DNA of 64,000 nucleotides from Poriferisodalis sp965221945. GTDB lineage: Bacteria; Actinomycetota; Acidimicrobiia; Acidimicrobiales; Poriferisodalaceae. Numbering within the stretch: position 1 is the first letter of the stretch; each line of letters starts with the position of its first letter. The notes under the pieces were generated by a model. The model searched no databases. It saw nothing but the letters and a program-made list of their open reading frames with translations, and was not told where the DNA came from. The stretch lies in assembly GCF_965221945.1 (NCBI RefSeq), contig NZ_OZ244925.1, positions 3,720,001 to 3,784,000 on the forward strand, given 5' to 3'. Positions 44,119 through 51,614 of this stretch are shown here, one piece after another. The translations under genes and the position numbers were made by a program.

Positions 44119-44454
44119 GGATTTTTCGCTTGGGCTAACGGCAAGGTCATGGGCGCGCCATACGTGTTCGTCGAGTGCAAGAACCACGGCAGCGACCTCG
44201 CCAACCCCGAGATCGACCAGCTCACCGGACGCTTTTTACAGGCACGAGGAAGGCTCGGCATCATCTGCTGTCGTTCGTTCCAGCGGCGAGCGCGCTGGAC
44301 TGCTCGCTGCAAGGACACCGCAGCCGATGGGCGCGGTTACGTGCTCACGCTCTGCGACGATGACCTGGAAACCCTCGTCAACGAGCGCAAGACCACGAAG
44401 ACACCGTGGGACTACGCCCTGCTTCGCAGCCAACTTGAGCACCTTCTGCTCTGA
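44119..44454 (+). pseudogene. Nuclease-like gene, 3' part after the IS
   Basis: Reads FFAWANGKVMGAPYVFVECK then NHGSDLANPEIDQLTGRF, GIICCRSF and a helix-rich end LRSQLEHLLL. The VECKN segment supplies the Glu and Lys of a PD-(D/E)xK nuclease, and the pattern NPEIDQLTGRF...GRLGIICCR recurs in uncharacterised restriction-type nucleases. It is the continuation of 42452-42750, split by the IS. Confidence 0.7.
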
Positions 44455-44637
44455 TGCGTCGCTGGCCGTCTCGCTAGCGGCCCAAATCGTCGCCAGCAAG
44501 TCGTTCGAAAACGTGCTCCCTGCGACTTGCCTGGAACCACAAGGGATCGAAACGACGTGCTCCGGTGGGTGTGCAGGGTCGGCGTGTAGGGCGATCGGAC
44601 CGGTGAGCTCGCGGACATGGTCGCCGAGGTCATCGCC

Positions 44638-44790
44638 GGCTGCAGGCGCAGCGTGGTCCGCAAGATCGCTGCGGGGATTCCGACGTTCATCCAGATGGAA
44701 CGCGAAGGCATCCTCAAGACGCTCGACAGCTAGCACCGCGCCGCCAAACAACTCCGTCCGCTCGTCGCACAGGCCGCTGCTGCCGCCGAG
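44638..44790 (+). repeat. Dispersed island repeat, copy R1
   Basis: About 89% identical by eye to R2 (47639-47774) over 136 bp. Frame one reads SVVRKIAAGIPTFIQMEREG then ILKTLDS, stop. Shorter pieces occur at 46510, 47996, 48838 and 51149. I do not recognise the source gene. The copies sit at borders between TA modules. Confidence 0.8.
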
Positions 44791-44949
44791 TTTGCCCAGA
44801 CCGAAGGGTGATCATGAGGCCCTGAAAAAACCGTGCTTGTCCTCTCGGAATCCGACTGTACGGTGCGACGGCAGTGTGTATCATGTCCGCAGCGGAGAGG
44901 ACCCGAGTATTCGGTGCCGTGAGCTTGCTCCTCTGCTGACTCGCAGAAC

Positions 44950-44971
44950 GTGCCCCGCTTCGGCGGGGCAC
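44950..44971 (+). other. Strong UUCG hairpin before the DUF3800 gene
   Basis: GTGCCCCGC-TTCG-GCGGGGCAC, a perfect 9-bp stem with a UUCG tetraloop, 20 nt before the TTG start. With no T-tract it may be a terminator of upstream transcripts, a leader structure or part of a small RNA. Confidence 0.6.
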
Positions 44972-44991
44972 GAACGCGTTTGGGGGTCAGT

Positions 44992-45750
44992 TTGTATCTC
45001 TGCTTCGTCGATGAGTCGGGGTCACACGGCGCCAGTCCCGTGTTCGTGGTCGGGGGGATCATTGTCCACGAGGAAGATGCCTGGCATCTCCAGCAGCGCC
45101 TTGATTCATTCCTGTTCCGCAAGTTCCGCCCTTTGGGGCACGACCACACCATGTTCGAGCTTCATGCGACCGAGATCTGGCGGGGCCGGAAACGGTGGGG
45201 AAACATCGCCGAATCAGACCGCCGCCAGGTGCTCGCAGGCGCCTATGCGACGCTTGCCGGTTACGCGCCGGTCAATCCTGAACTTCCGTGGCGCCTCATC
45301 GGTGCGGTCATGGAACGGGATCCCCACAACCAGCGGCTTCGGGCGTACGAACTGCTGACCAAGAAGTTCGACGACTTCGTGAACCGGATGAGCCGTCAGG
45401 GACAGCAACAGAGGGGCCTCATCGTCCACGATCGAAGCAATGTCGAGGGCAGCCTGCAGAACTGGACGAATCAGTGGCGCACGGCGAGCAGTTCGCTCGG
45501 CCAGCTGCGAAACCTTGCTGACGTTCCATTGTTCGCAGATTCTCGGGCCACGAGAGCCCTCCAGGCGGCGGACCTCGTTGCGTACGCGCTGTTCAGGTAC
45601 TACTCGAAACCTGGTGGACGGCTCGATGAGCGCTACGCGCGCCGTCTCTGGCCACACTTCGATGCCGACCGCGGACGAATGCACGGCCTCATCCACGACA
45701 GCGATTACTTCGGAAGCTGCCGGTGTCCCGCCTGCGCCAGCCGGCGATGA
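44992..45750 (+). CDS. DUF3800 protein, predicted RNase H-like nuclease
   Basis: 252 residues. DUF3800 pattern: LYLCFVDESGSHG at the start (first Asp-Glu), VFVVGGIIVHEED, ELHATEI, and the later LIVHDRSN and LFADSRATRALQAADLVAYAL with the remaining acidic residues. The domain has an RNase H-like fold and often appears near mobile or defence genes. TTG 44992 is chosen because GGGGG precedes it and the protein then starts LYLCFVDESG as relatives do. The C-terminal CRCPAC may bind metal. No partner gene is evident. Confidence 0.85.
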   Translation: MYLCFVDESGSHGASPVFVVGGIIVHEEDAWHLQQRLDSFLFRKFRPLGHDHTMFELHATEIWRGRKRWGNIAESDRRQVLAGAYATLAGYAPVNPELPWRLIGAVMERDPHNQRLRAYELLTKKFDDFVNRMSRQGQQQRGLIVHDRSNVEGSLQNWTNQWRTASSSLGQLRNLADVPLFADSRATRALQAADLVAYALFRYYSKPGGRLDERYARRLWPHFDADRGRMHGLIHDSDYFGSCRCPACASRR

Positions 45751-45947
45751 GTGGGTGATTTACACCGGTTAACTCGTGAAGAATGTCCCGTCCTTACAGC
45801 GCGGATGCGCGACCTATAGCCCGCATCTACCGTGAGGACCACTATTGCGGGAAACGGCGACCGGGTAGAGATCATCGGCCTACCGCACCGGCCGGCGCTC
45901 GGCGTCATCTCACGACCATCCTGGTTACGCGCGTCGCGGGCGCGAGA

Positions 45948-46145
45948 ATGTCCGGCGTGCCTGACGAAGACAACTACCGGGGCCTCACGCTCGGTGAAGC
46001 AGTGAAGCGCTTTGCGCATCACCACCTTCGGAGCGAGAACCGGCACATCAGCCAAGATGAAGCCGCATTTCTGCTACGAGCAGCAGAAGTCCTCGATGAG
46101 CTTGGTTGCGCCGAGCGTGTTGGGCGCCCCGGCCTGTTCGACTGA
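45948..46145 (+). CDS. Hypothetical 65-residue protein
   Basis: Not recognised. The sequence is charged and helical, with RGLTLGEAVKRFAHHHLRSE and SQDEAAFLLRAAEVLDEL. A longer frame begins at 45783 but its upstream part is Arg/Pro-rich and unlike a real N-terminus. It sits between the DUF3800 gene and another small gene. Confidence 0.45.
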   Translation: MSGVPDEDNYRGLTLGEAVKRFAHHHLRSENRHISQDEAAFLLRAAEVLDELGCAERVGRPGLFD

Positions 46146-46216
46146 GCTTGGGGGTCTGTCAGTCTTGGCAGCAACTGGACCACGCCCAGATGCAACCCGC
46201 GAAAAGGGGTGAGCAA

Positions 46217-46414
46217 GTGTCTGCCTCGTACACCGAGCCGAGCGAGATCGTCGTGCATCGGCCGACTCCTGACGAGGCTCAGGAAGCGCTTGACGCGGCG
46301 ATCGCCGAGACCGGATTCACACGGGAGGAACTTGAGGAACAGGCATGTGCCGGTCGGTTCGAGACCGAACTGGCACGTCAGACCTGGTGCTGTTTGCCGC
46401 CTCGTGCCGAGTGA
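46217..46414 (+). CDS. Hypothetical 65-residue protein, antitoxin-like size
   Basis: Not recognised. GTG start with AAGGGG 9 nt upstream. The helix TGFTREELEEQACAGRFETE followed by LARQTW resembles short helical proteins found beside TA genes. No toxin frame is adjacent, so its role is open. Confidence 0.5.
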   Translation: MSASYTEPSEIVVHRPTPDEAQEALDAAIAETGFTREELEEQACAGRFETELARQTWCCLPPRAE

Positions 46415-46509
46415 CCTCGGTGGGCAGGCACATGACTTCGCAGCATCGCTGACGGACCTGCTCAACGACAGACAGTTCTAGAAGACACAGTTGCGAGCAT
46501 CAGGACAAG

Positions 46510-46556
46510 ACCGGCGAGCAGCTCCGCGCGCCCGTCGCCCACGCCGCCGATGCCTC
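46510..46556 (+). repeat. Dispersed island repeat, partial copy R5
   Basis: Matches the last third of R1/R2 (GAGCAGCTCCGC...CGTCGCCCA). It lies just before the AbiEi promoter. Confidence 0.55.
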
Positions 46557-46578
46557 AACGAGTTTCGGAGGTTTTCGC

Positions 46579-46584
46579 TACAAT
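46579..46584 (+). promoter_or_regulatory. -10 box of the abiEi gene
   Basis: TACAAT, 8 nt before ATG 46593, with no ribosome site between. Confidence 0.5.
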
Positions 46585-46592
46585 AAGCTCTC

Positions 46593-47189
46593 ATGAGCAC
46601 CGCCCGGCTAGTCCGCGATCATGTCGCACGGATGCCAGAGCGTTCGTTTGTTTTCAGCAGCGAGCTGCAAGCACCTCCGCATGCGGTCGACTGCGAATTC
46701 GCGCGCCTCGTTGACAGGAACGAACTGCTGCGAGTGCGCAAGGGGCTGTACTGGAAAGGGCCGCGTACACGAGCCGGAATTCCGGCGCCACGGCCGATGC
46801 AAGTGGGGCTGGAAGTGGCAGTCGACGGCGCCGGACCAGCGGAGTTCTCAGCCGCAGCGGCGTTGGGATTGACTAGCCAGGTTCCATCTGTGGAAGTCGT
46901 CGCGGTTGCCGGACGGCCTCCAACGCCGCCTCAAGGCGTGCAGTTCGTGTCGCGATCAGTTGAGCGCCGGATCCGGAAGCTGCGCTTCCTCGAAGTCGCC
47001 GTCATCGAAGTGCTGCGCGACGGTCTCCGATTCGCCGGGGCGGACTGGGAGAGCGCCGTGGCCGCTCTGGCGCAACTCGCGGCAAAGGGCGAGATTCGGC
47101 TTCCCACGATTGCTGAGCAGATTCACGATGAACACCATTCCGGCACTCGTGCCCGCTGGCAGCGCCTCGAAGAGATGTTGCAACGATGA
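46593..47189 (+). CDS. AbiEi-family antitoxin (type IV TA)
   Basis: 198 residues with the N-terminal winged helix of AbiEi-like regulators (FVFSSELQAPPHAVDCEFARL then LLRVRKGLYWKG) and the C-terminal effector-countering domain (SAAAALGLTSQVP, FVSRSVERRIRKLRFLEVAV). Type IV antitoxins act on the toxin's target rather than binding the toxin. The gene looks complete and has its own promoter. Its stop overlaps the toxin frame by 4 nt, but that toxin is broken. Confidence 0.82.
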   Translation: MSTARLVRDHVARMPERSFVFSSELQAPPHAVDCEFARLVDRNELLRVRKGLYWKGPRTRAGIPAPRPMQVGLEVAVDGAGPAEFSAAAALGLTSQVPSVEVVAVAGRPPTPPQGVQFVSRSVERRIRKLRFLEVAVIEVLRDGLRFAGADWESAVAALAQLAAKGEIRLPTIAEQIHDEHHSGTRARWQRLEEMLQR

Positions 47190-47634
47190 CTTTTGGAATG
47201 CTCGACGACCCGAGCGAGATGGAGGGCTACGCCAGTGCCGTGGCACGAGTTGCAGGAATTCCGCAGCAACACGTCGAGAAGGACTTCTGGATCACTGAGG
47301 CACTGCGAGGAGTCGCGAACGCCGCCGCGATACTGCGCGGCACTACTACGACGTCGATGTGCTCTTGCGCAGCAGGGCAGTGCTGAACCAACTCAAGCTG
47401 CAAGGCGCCGACATCTTGGCGCGCGAGGTCGCCCGGCACTCCACGGCGGCTGGCCTGCCGAGTGCTGAGCGACCCGCAGGCGGCCTTGCCCAAAGCCCCG
47501 CGTGGGCATCCGGCCAGGACGAAGTTGAGCAGTCCTACAACGACGCCCTCCGGCTCCTGGTTTGGCCCAACGCCGAAACGTCGACATTTGAGGAGTGCTG
47601 CAAGCGAGTTCACGCACTCGCCAACCTGCTCTAG
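47186..47634 (+). pseudogene. AbiEii-family toxin with central deletion and frameshift
   Basis: The 5' part (frame 47186) reads VAGIPQQHVEKDFWITEALR, the normal AbiEii start, up to ILRG near 47341. The sequence then continues in another frame with RHYYDVDVLLRSRAVLNQL (from 47338) and the family's C-terminal EQSYNDALRLLVWPNAE...FEECCKRVHALANLL. The middle, with the nucleotidyltransferase catalytic motif, is gone: a normal protein has about 270-300 residues, this locus codes for about 150. The toxin must be inactive while its antitoxin is whole. Confidence 0.75.
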
Positions 47635-47638
47635 CACC

Positions 47639-47784
47639 GGCTGCGGGCGCAGCGTGGTGCGCAAGATCGCTGCGGGGATTCCGGCGTTCACCCAGATGGA
47701 ATGCGACGGCATCCTCGACACGCTCGACAGCCAGCACCGAGCCGCCGAGCAGCTCCGCCCGCTCGTCGCCCAGACAGCAGGGTA
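47639..47784 (+). repeat. Dispersed island repeat, copy R2
   Basis: Begins 5 bp after the end of the AbiEii remnant and is about 89% identical to R1 by eye. In frame it reads SVVRKIAAGIPAFTQMECDG then ILDTLDSQHRAAEQLRPLVA, longer than in R1, where a TAG interrupts it. Confidence 0.8.
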
Positions 47785-47840
47785 CGGACGCCGCGAGATT
47801 GCATGAGTTCCGACTCGCCGCCAGTCGGGTCGCGGTTGTT

Positions 47841-47989
47841 TCAGTCGTCGATGGCGGTTGGGCCGGTGGCTTGGTCGGCGCTGGTTCGCAGAGCGTCGAG
47901 AAACTCATCGGCAGAGTCGAAGACCGGTCCGGACCGGCCGGCCGCTCGTTCAAGTTCGATTTGCTTCTCGCCTTGTTGCCACTCCGGCC
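47841..47989 (-). pseudogene. Antitoxin C-terminal remnant (AbrB-type)
   Basis: The frame reads RPEWQQGEKQIELERAAGRS then GPVFDSADEFLDALRTS and stops. WxxGExxxxxxxAxGRxxxFDSxxEFLxAL is the typical toxin-binding tail of AbrB/MazE-like antitoxins. The DNA-binding N-terminus is missing; it is not part of the PIN/HTH operon that follows. Confidence 0.6.
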
Positions 47990-47995
47990 GTCGCC

Positions 47996-48038
47996 CAGCT
48001 CTGCCTGCTGGTCGCCCATGCCGCCGCTGCTGCCTGAG
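47996..48038 (+). repeat. Dispersed island repeat, partial copy R6
   Basis: Matches the 3' end of R1 (CAACTCCG...GCCGCTGCTGCCG). It lies between the antitoxin remnant and the PIN gene. Confidence 0.5.
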
Positions 48039-48051
48039 ACGAGCCGGCGAT

Positions 48052-48477
48052 CTAGTGCTTCGGTATCGGTCCCAGGATCGTCTCGAACTCCGACGGGGTG
48101 ATCACGGGAGGTGCCTGCTTATCCCATTCCAAGAGATCCTTGTCTCTGCTCACGATGTAGTCAGCGCCGTGCTCTCTCGCGAGCGCTACGAGATAGTCGT
48201 CGTCGCCGTCGCGTGTCCATTGCTGAACGTCGGTGGGATCAGGCACAAGACCGATCCCTGTGACCAAGTGCGAGATCAGCCTGTTCGCGAGCTGTTGGTC
48301 GACGCGCCGGCTCACCCGCGGCCGGGTCGTCAAGACTTCGTGGACTTCGTCCAGCATCTGCTGGCAGGCGATGATCTCGAAGTCTGAGCCTCCGAGCCAC
48401 CGTTGGAAGATGCGGTGTGGCGAGCCCTTCGTGATCACAGCTGACACGAACACATTCGCGTCCACCACAACTCGCAT
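48052..48477 (-). CDS. PIN-family toxin (TIGR00305 type)
   Basis: 141 residues. Complete PIN acidic set: VVVDANVFVSAVITKGSPHRIF (Asp; shown by VVVDANVFVSAV), MLDEVHEVL (Glu), TRDGDDDYLVALARE (Asp) and VSRDKDLLEW (Asp). It belongs to the toxin group that begins MRVVVDANV. It follows the HTH gene by 9 nt on the same strand and should form a TA operon with it. Looks intact. Confidence 0.85.
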   Translation of the reverse strand: MRVVVDANVFVSAVITKGSPHRIFQRWLGGSDFEIIACQQMLDEVHEVLTTRPRVSRRVDQQLANRLISHLVTGIGLVPDPTDVQQWTRDGDDDYLVALAREHGADYIVSRDKDLLEWDKQAPPVITPSEFETILGPIPKH

Positions 48478-48486
48478 TGGGCTGGA

Positions 48487-48810
48487 TCAGCGTGCTCGGC
48501 GAGCTCTGCGGACTGCCCGAACTCCCTCGACGGCAATGTCGAGCGCCTCGTCTTCGGAAAGGTCTGGGTTGTTCGCGGCGTTCGCAGCTAGGTCAGCGCT
48601 GATGGCAGCAGCGTCGGCCGAGTAGAGCGCCCAAGCGGACTGTCGAGTGATGCCCAAGGCCTTGCCGATGGCTTCCCAAGTCGCGCCCATTTCGCGAGCA
48701 GCCGCCACCGTCTCGCGCTTGAGATCGTCGCACTCGTCGATAGCGCGCACGAGTTCTCGCAGCGCTTCGATGGGCTTCGCCGACAGGCGATCGAAAGCGA
48801 TGAGGCTCAT
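48487..48810 (-). CDS. HTH antitoxin/regulator paired with PIN toxin
   Basis: 107 residues. The central helix-turn-helix is TVAAAREMGATWEAIGKALG followed by ITRQSAWALYS. The N-terminal helices (PIEALRELVRAIDECDDLKRE) likely dimerise; the C-terminus ends RAVRRARRAR. A perfect inverted repeat overlapping its own leaderless promoter strongly suggests autoregulation. Upstream position and spacing to the PIN gene support an antitoxin role. Confidence 0.78.
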   Translation of the reverse strand: MSLIAFDRLSAKPIEALRELVRAIDECDDLKRETVAAAREMGATWEAIGKALGITRQSAWALYSADAAAISADLAANAANNPDLSEDEALDIAVEGVRAVRRARRAR

Positions 48811-48832
48811 GTTGTCAGCTTAGCCTGACAAC
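48811..48832 (-). promoter_or_regulatory. Operator and leaderless -10 box of the HTH/PIN operon
   Basis: GTTGTCAG-6 bp-CTGACAAC is a perfect inverted repeat immediately before the ATG. On the minus strand it includes TAAGCT, 6 nt before the start. Confidence 0.7.
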
Positions 48833-48837
48833 ATAAC

Positions 48838-48876
48838 CAAGTCCGCTGCGGAAATCCCGGCGTTCGTGCAGAGACC
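48838..48876 (+). repeat. Dispersed island repeat, partial copy R4
   Basis: Matches the middle of R1/R2: CAAG-CCGCTGCGG-AATCCCGGCGTTC-CAGA. It is the most decayed copy and lies just upstream of the HTH operator. Confidence 0.45.
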
Positions 48877-49204
48877 CCATCAGTGAGTTGCCGCTGTTCT
48901 GCTGCTAGACCGCGCAGGTAGCCCACATCGACAAACGCTGCGCAGTTGCCCGACACCCCGGCGACGCTATGTCTGGCGACAACTCCCGCCAAACGAATAA
49001 TGGGACCCCCAGTGGGAGTCCCAGCGGGACCTCGACAGAGATCGGCAGCAAAGCGGGTCCCACCGGAACCCGGACCGAAATGGTGCCCAGCGGGCGAGAC
49101 CGGCTCCGGCGCCGCAACTTCGCCCGCTCGCCCAAGCCGCGCCGATGCCGATTCATCGGCCTCGCGGCTCGGCTCGTCGACAGAGTCACGTCATACTGGC
49201 CGTC
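48877..49204. other. Gap before the RCC1 gene
   Basis: About 330 bp with no supported gene. Between 49001 and 49100 there are several GGGACC/GGTCCC-like inverted repeats (for example around 49010-49040 and 49055-49065) that could fold, but they are imperfect. The last 15 bp hold a possible CATACT promoter box for the next gene. Confidence 0.45.
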
Positions 49205-51079
49205 GTGTCAGTGTGGGGTCGGGCACTGCGTAGCCAAGCCCATCGGAGGAACTCAGTTCCGTGGGCGCTCGCCGCTGTCCTGATCTTCCTGGGCGCATGC
49301 AGCAACGGTGCGAACGGCGAGTCAGATGAGTCGGGGCCCGCACTGTCGTTTGCATCGGTGACGGTCGGGAGGGGGTTCGTCTGCGGCCTCGTTAACGACG
49401 GCTCGATCGCGTGCTGGGGTGACAACTACGCCGGCCAAACCGACGCACCAGATGGCGAATTCACCGAGGTCGTGGCGGGAGCGAGTCACGCGTGCGCACT
49501 GGAGACCGGGGGTTCGGCGGTGTGCTGGGGCAGTGACAACTCAGGGCAAGCGTCGCCCCCTGACGAGAATTTCGTAACGCTGTCCACGAGCGGCTGGACC
49601 TCGTGTGGCGTCACGGCCGACACCGCTGTCATCTGCTGGGGCAACTCGTACTACGACCGCGGCGCGCCGCCGACCGAGGGGGCTGTTGCCGTCGATGCCG
49701 ATATCGACCACGCCTGTGCTCTTGGGGAGAATGCGACGTTTTCCTGCTGGGGCGGCGGCGTGTCCATCGACGATCCGTTCATCGATCCCGGCCGCCGATT
49801 CGGCGACATCGCATTGGGGGAGAGCTTCACCTGCGCCCTCGACGAGAGCGGCGAGGTCGGCTGCTGGGATCACTACGAGCAGCGTTCGTTGAGCGTTCCC
49901 GCGGGCGCATTCGACCAGTTGTCGGTCGGCATTGAGATGGCGTGCGTTCTGGGTGCAGGGGGAACGGCGAGCTGCTGGGTGCCCGACAGCGAGCAGGAAG
50001 TTGCCGAAGCCGTGACGTTCGACACGGGACTGGATTCCATATCGGTGTCGAGTTCGGCAGTGTGCGGCGTTCGATCGTCGGGCGACATCATCTGCTGGGG
50101 CGATGACCCCGCCGCGATCCTCGATGTGCCTGATGGCGAGTTCACTGATGTGTCGAGTGCCGACGCACGGGCGTGCGCGGTGTCCGCCGGCGGTGAGATC
50201 GTCTGCTGGGGAAACCAGTTCCCCCGGCAAGGCGGCATCCCCGAGGGCAAGTTCGCCGGTGTCTCCTTGGGCCTGTGGCACAACTGCGGACTGCGGACCG
50301 ACGGGACGATTGCCTGCTGGGGATTGACGTTCAACGCCAGCGATTCGGCCACCTCGTCGATCGACATCGGTGAGCTATGGGCACCGGCCGGTGAGTTCAC
50401 GGCCGTGTCCACCGGCGTCCACCATGCTTGCGGTCTGCGACCGGACGGCGCGGCCACGTGCTGGAGTTTCGAGGAGTCAAGCGTTGATCCCTACGTAGAA
50501 GCCCCGGAAGGGTCATTCCAGGCGATCAGTTCAACGCTCAACAACTCCTGCGGGGTCCGGGACGACGGATCGCTGGTGTGCTGGGACATCTTTGGCCTCA
50601 GCGACGAGTTTCCTGATCCGATCCTGGACGTGCCGGCTGGGAAGTTCTCCCAGGTCGCTGCAGGCTTCTTGGGTTCGTGCGCGTTGCAGACGTTAGGCGA
50701 GGTCGCCTGTTGGGGCACGTTCTCCGGCGACACAACCGCTATCGGGGATCAGACCTTCACCGACATATCAGTCTCAACCGGATTCGCATGCGGCGTGCAA
50801 ACCGACAAGCAACTCGCCTGCTGGCCGATCGAGGACCGTGAAAATGACGGGCTCGTGCTTCAGGTCGGTACCTCCAACGTCGGTGTCTTCAGTCCTCCCG
50901 AATCGATGGCGGGCGAATTGGCACAGGTGTCGAGCGGCTCCACGCACGTTTGCGCGCTGTTCACCGACGGGACGATCGACTGCTGGGGTGCAGTGACCCC
51001 AGCACCCGGCGGCGTGGCCTTTGAGCCGTTCCCGCAGGCCTTCGCCGAGCAACGAGCCAAGGCAACGTTCGGGTTCTGA
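49205..51079 (+). CDS. Secreted lipoprotein with RCC1-like repeats
   Basis: About 624 residues. The N-terminus is a lipoprotein signal (VPWALAAVLIFLGAC, Cys in the LGAC lipobox). The rest is a series of about 12 repeats of about 45 residues, each of the form HxCGLxxDGxIxCWG, the RCC1/beta-propeller type; there is room for two seven-bladed propellers, the second incomplete. Each blade has two cysteines, which could form disulfides outside the cell. GTG 49205 gives a normal signal peptide; an earlier in-frame start at 49145 would add 20 basic residues. Role unknown, perhaps binding or surface recognition. It is unlike its TA neighbours. Confidence 0.78.
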   Translation: MSVWGRALRSQAHRRNSVPWALAAVLIFLGACSNGANGESDESGPALSFASVTVGRGFVCGLVNDGSIACWGDNYAGQTDAPDGEFTEVVAGASHACALETGGSAVCWGSDNSGQASPPDENFVTLSTSGWTSCGVTADTAVICWGNSYYDRGAPPTEGAVAVDADIDHACALGENATFSCWGGGVSIDDPFIDPGRRFGDIALGESFTCALDESGEVGCWDHYEQRSLSVPAGAFDQLSVGIEMACVLGAGGTASCWVPDSEQEVAEAVTFDTGLDSISVSSSAVCGVRSSGDIICWGDDPAAILDVPDGEFTDVSSADARACAVSAGGEIVCWGNQFPRQGGIPEGKFAGVSLGLWHNCGLRTDGTIACWGLTFNASDSATSSIDIGELWAPAGEFTAVSTGVHHACGLRPDGAATCWSFEESSVDPYVEAPEGSFQAISSTLNNSCGVRDDGSLVCWDIFGLSDEFPDPILDVPAGKFSQVAAGFLGSCALQTLGEVACWGTFSGDTTAIGDQTFTDISVSTGFACGVQTDKQLACWPIEDRENDGLVLQVGTSNVGVFSPPESMAGELAQVSSGSTHVCALFTDGTIDCWGAVTPAPGGVAFEPFPQAFAEQRAKATFGF

Positions 51080-51148
51080 GCAGTCGGACGGCCGCGGCGT
51101 TCATCGACTGGGACGGGAATTTCGTCTCCACGCCGATGTGGAACCTCG

Positions 51149-51210
51149 CGCACGCAGCGTGGTCGGCAAGATCGCTGCGGGGATCCCCGCATTCGTGCAG
51201 ATGGAACGCA
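51149..51210 (+). repeat. Dispersed island repeat, copy R3
   Basis: Matches R1/R2 over the CGCAGCGTGGT...CAGATGGAACGC part, reading SVVGKIAAGIPAFVQMER in the frame one relative to R1. It is joined directly to the PIN remnant that follows. Confidence 0.65.
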
Positions 51211-51216
51211 ATAACC

Positions 51217-51345
51217 GACGGGTGTGGGCGTTGCATCAGGGGGTACTCTCAGAAGGCCTGACGCCGACGGTTCCCGCGGTCGTGTTGGCTCAGGGTTGGC
51301 GGGGCGGCTAGCAGCCGCTCTCGGAGTCGCACTGCGCACACGGCA
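51217..51345 (+). pseudogene. PIN toxin remnant
   Basis: The frame reads VWALHQGVLSEGLTPTVPAV then VLAQGWRGG, stop, then QPLS. TVPAVVLAQxWRGGxQxxLSRLL is the central segment of one PIN toxin group; compare TVPAGCVAQAWRNP in the intact gene at 53472. Only this middle section is left, the reverse of the deletion seen in other toxins here. Confidence 0.55.
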
Positions 51346-51614
51346 GGCGTGATTGACGCCAGCCCCGTTGCCGTCGGTGCCGGACGTGTCGGATCCTGGA
51401 AAGACGTAACCCCGGCCGGTCACCGGATTTCGGGCACCCAGGTGCTCAGGGGCACAACGGACGACCGGAGCACCGGCGTGTTGTGGCGGTTGATGTCGCC
51501 CCTGCCGCGCATCGCCATCCGAGTGTCCGACGGCAAACAACTCAGACTCCTCAAAGCCATGATCGAAGAGGGCTGACTGCCGCATTGCGCGAGGTCGTCC
51601 GCAGGCGCCTCGGC
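51346..51614. other. Gap with an unsupported open frame
   Basis: A frame from GTG 51349 to 51576 ends DGKQLRLLKAMIEEG but has no ribosome site, no promoter box and no recognised domain. I do not call a gene here. Confidence 0.4.

Larger units (their letters stand above)
44455..44991. other. Gene-poor stretch holding a dispersed repeat and a hairpin
   Basis: No gene is supported. It contains copy R1 of a dispersed repeat (44638-44790), then about 100 bp of lower GC, then a UUCG hairpin (44950-44971) directly before the DUF3800 gene. A short AT-rich run (44824-44834) occurs after R1. Confidence 0.6.

Noticed and set aside
43312..45358. Long plus-strand frames across the ISL3 element
   Set aside because: Only the part after 44127 is meaningful (the nuclease 3' end). 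Inside the IS they are antisense to the transposase.
45832..45910. Possible AbrB antitoxin N-terminus (RTTIAGNGDRVEIIGL)
   Set aside because: Only about 15 residues look similar and the frame continues without the family pattern, so chance is likely.
48946..49283. Small frames in the gap before the RCC1 gene
   Set aside because: They depend on imperfect GGGACC-type repeats and overlap the start of the lipoprotein gene.
51349..51576. A 75-codon frame ending DGKQLRLLKAMIEEG
   Set aside because: No support from promoter, ribosome site or recognised family.
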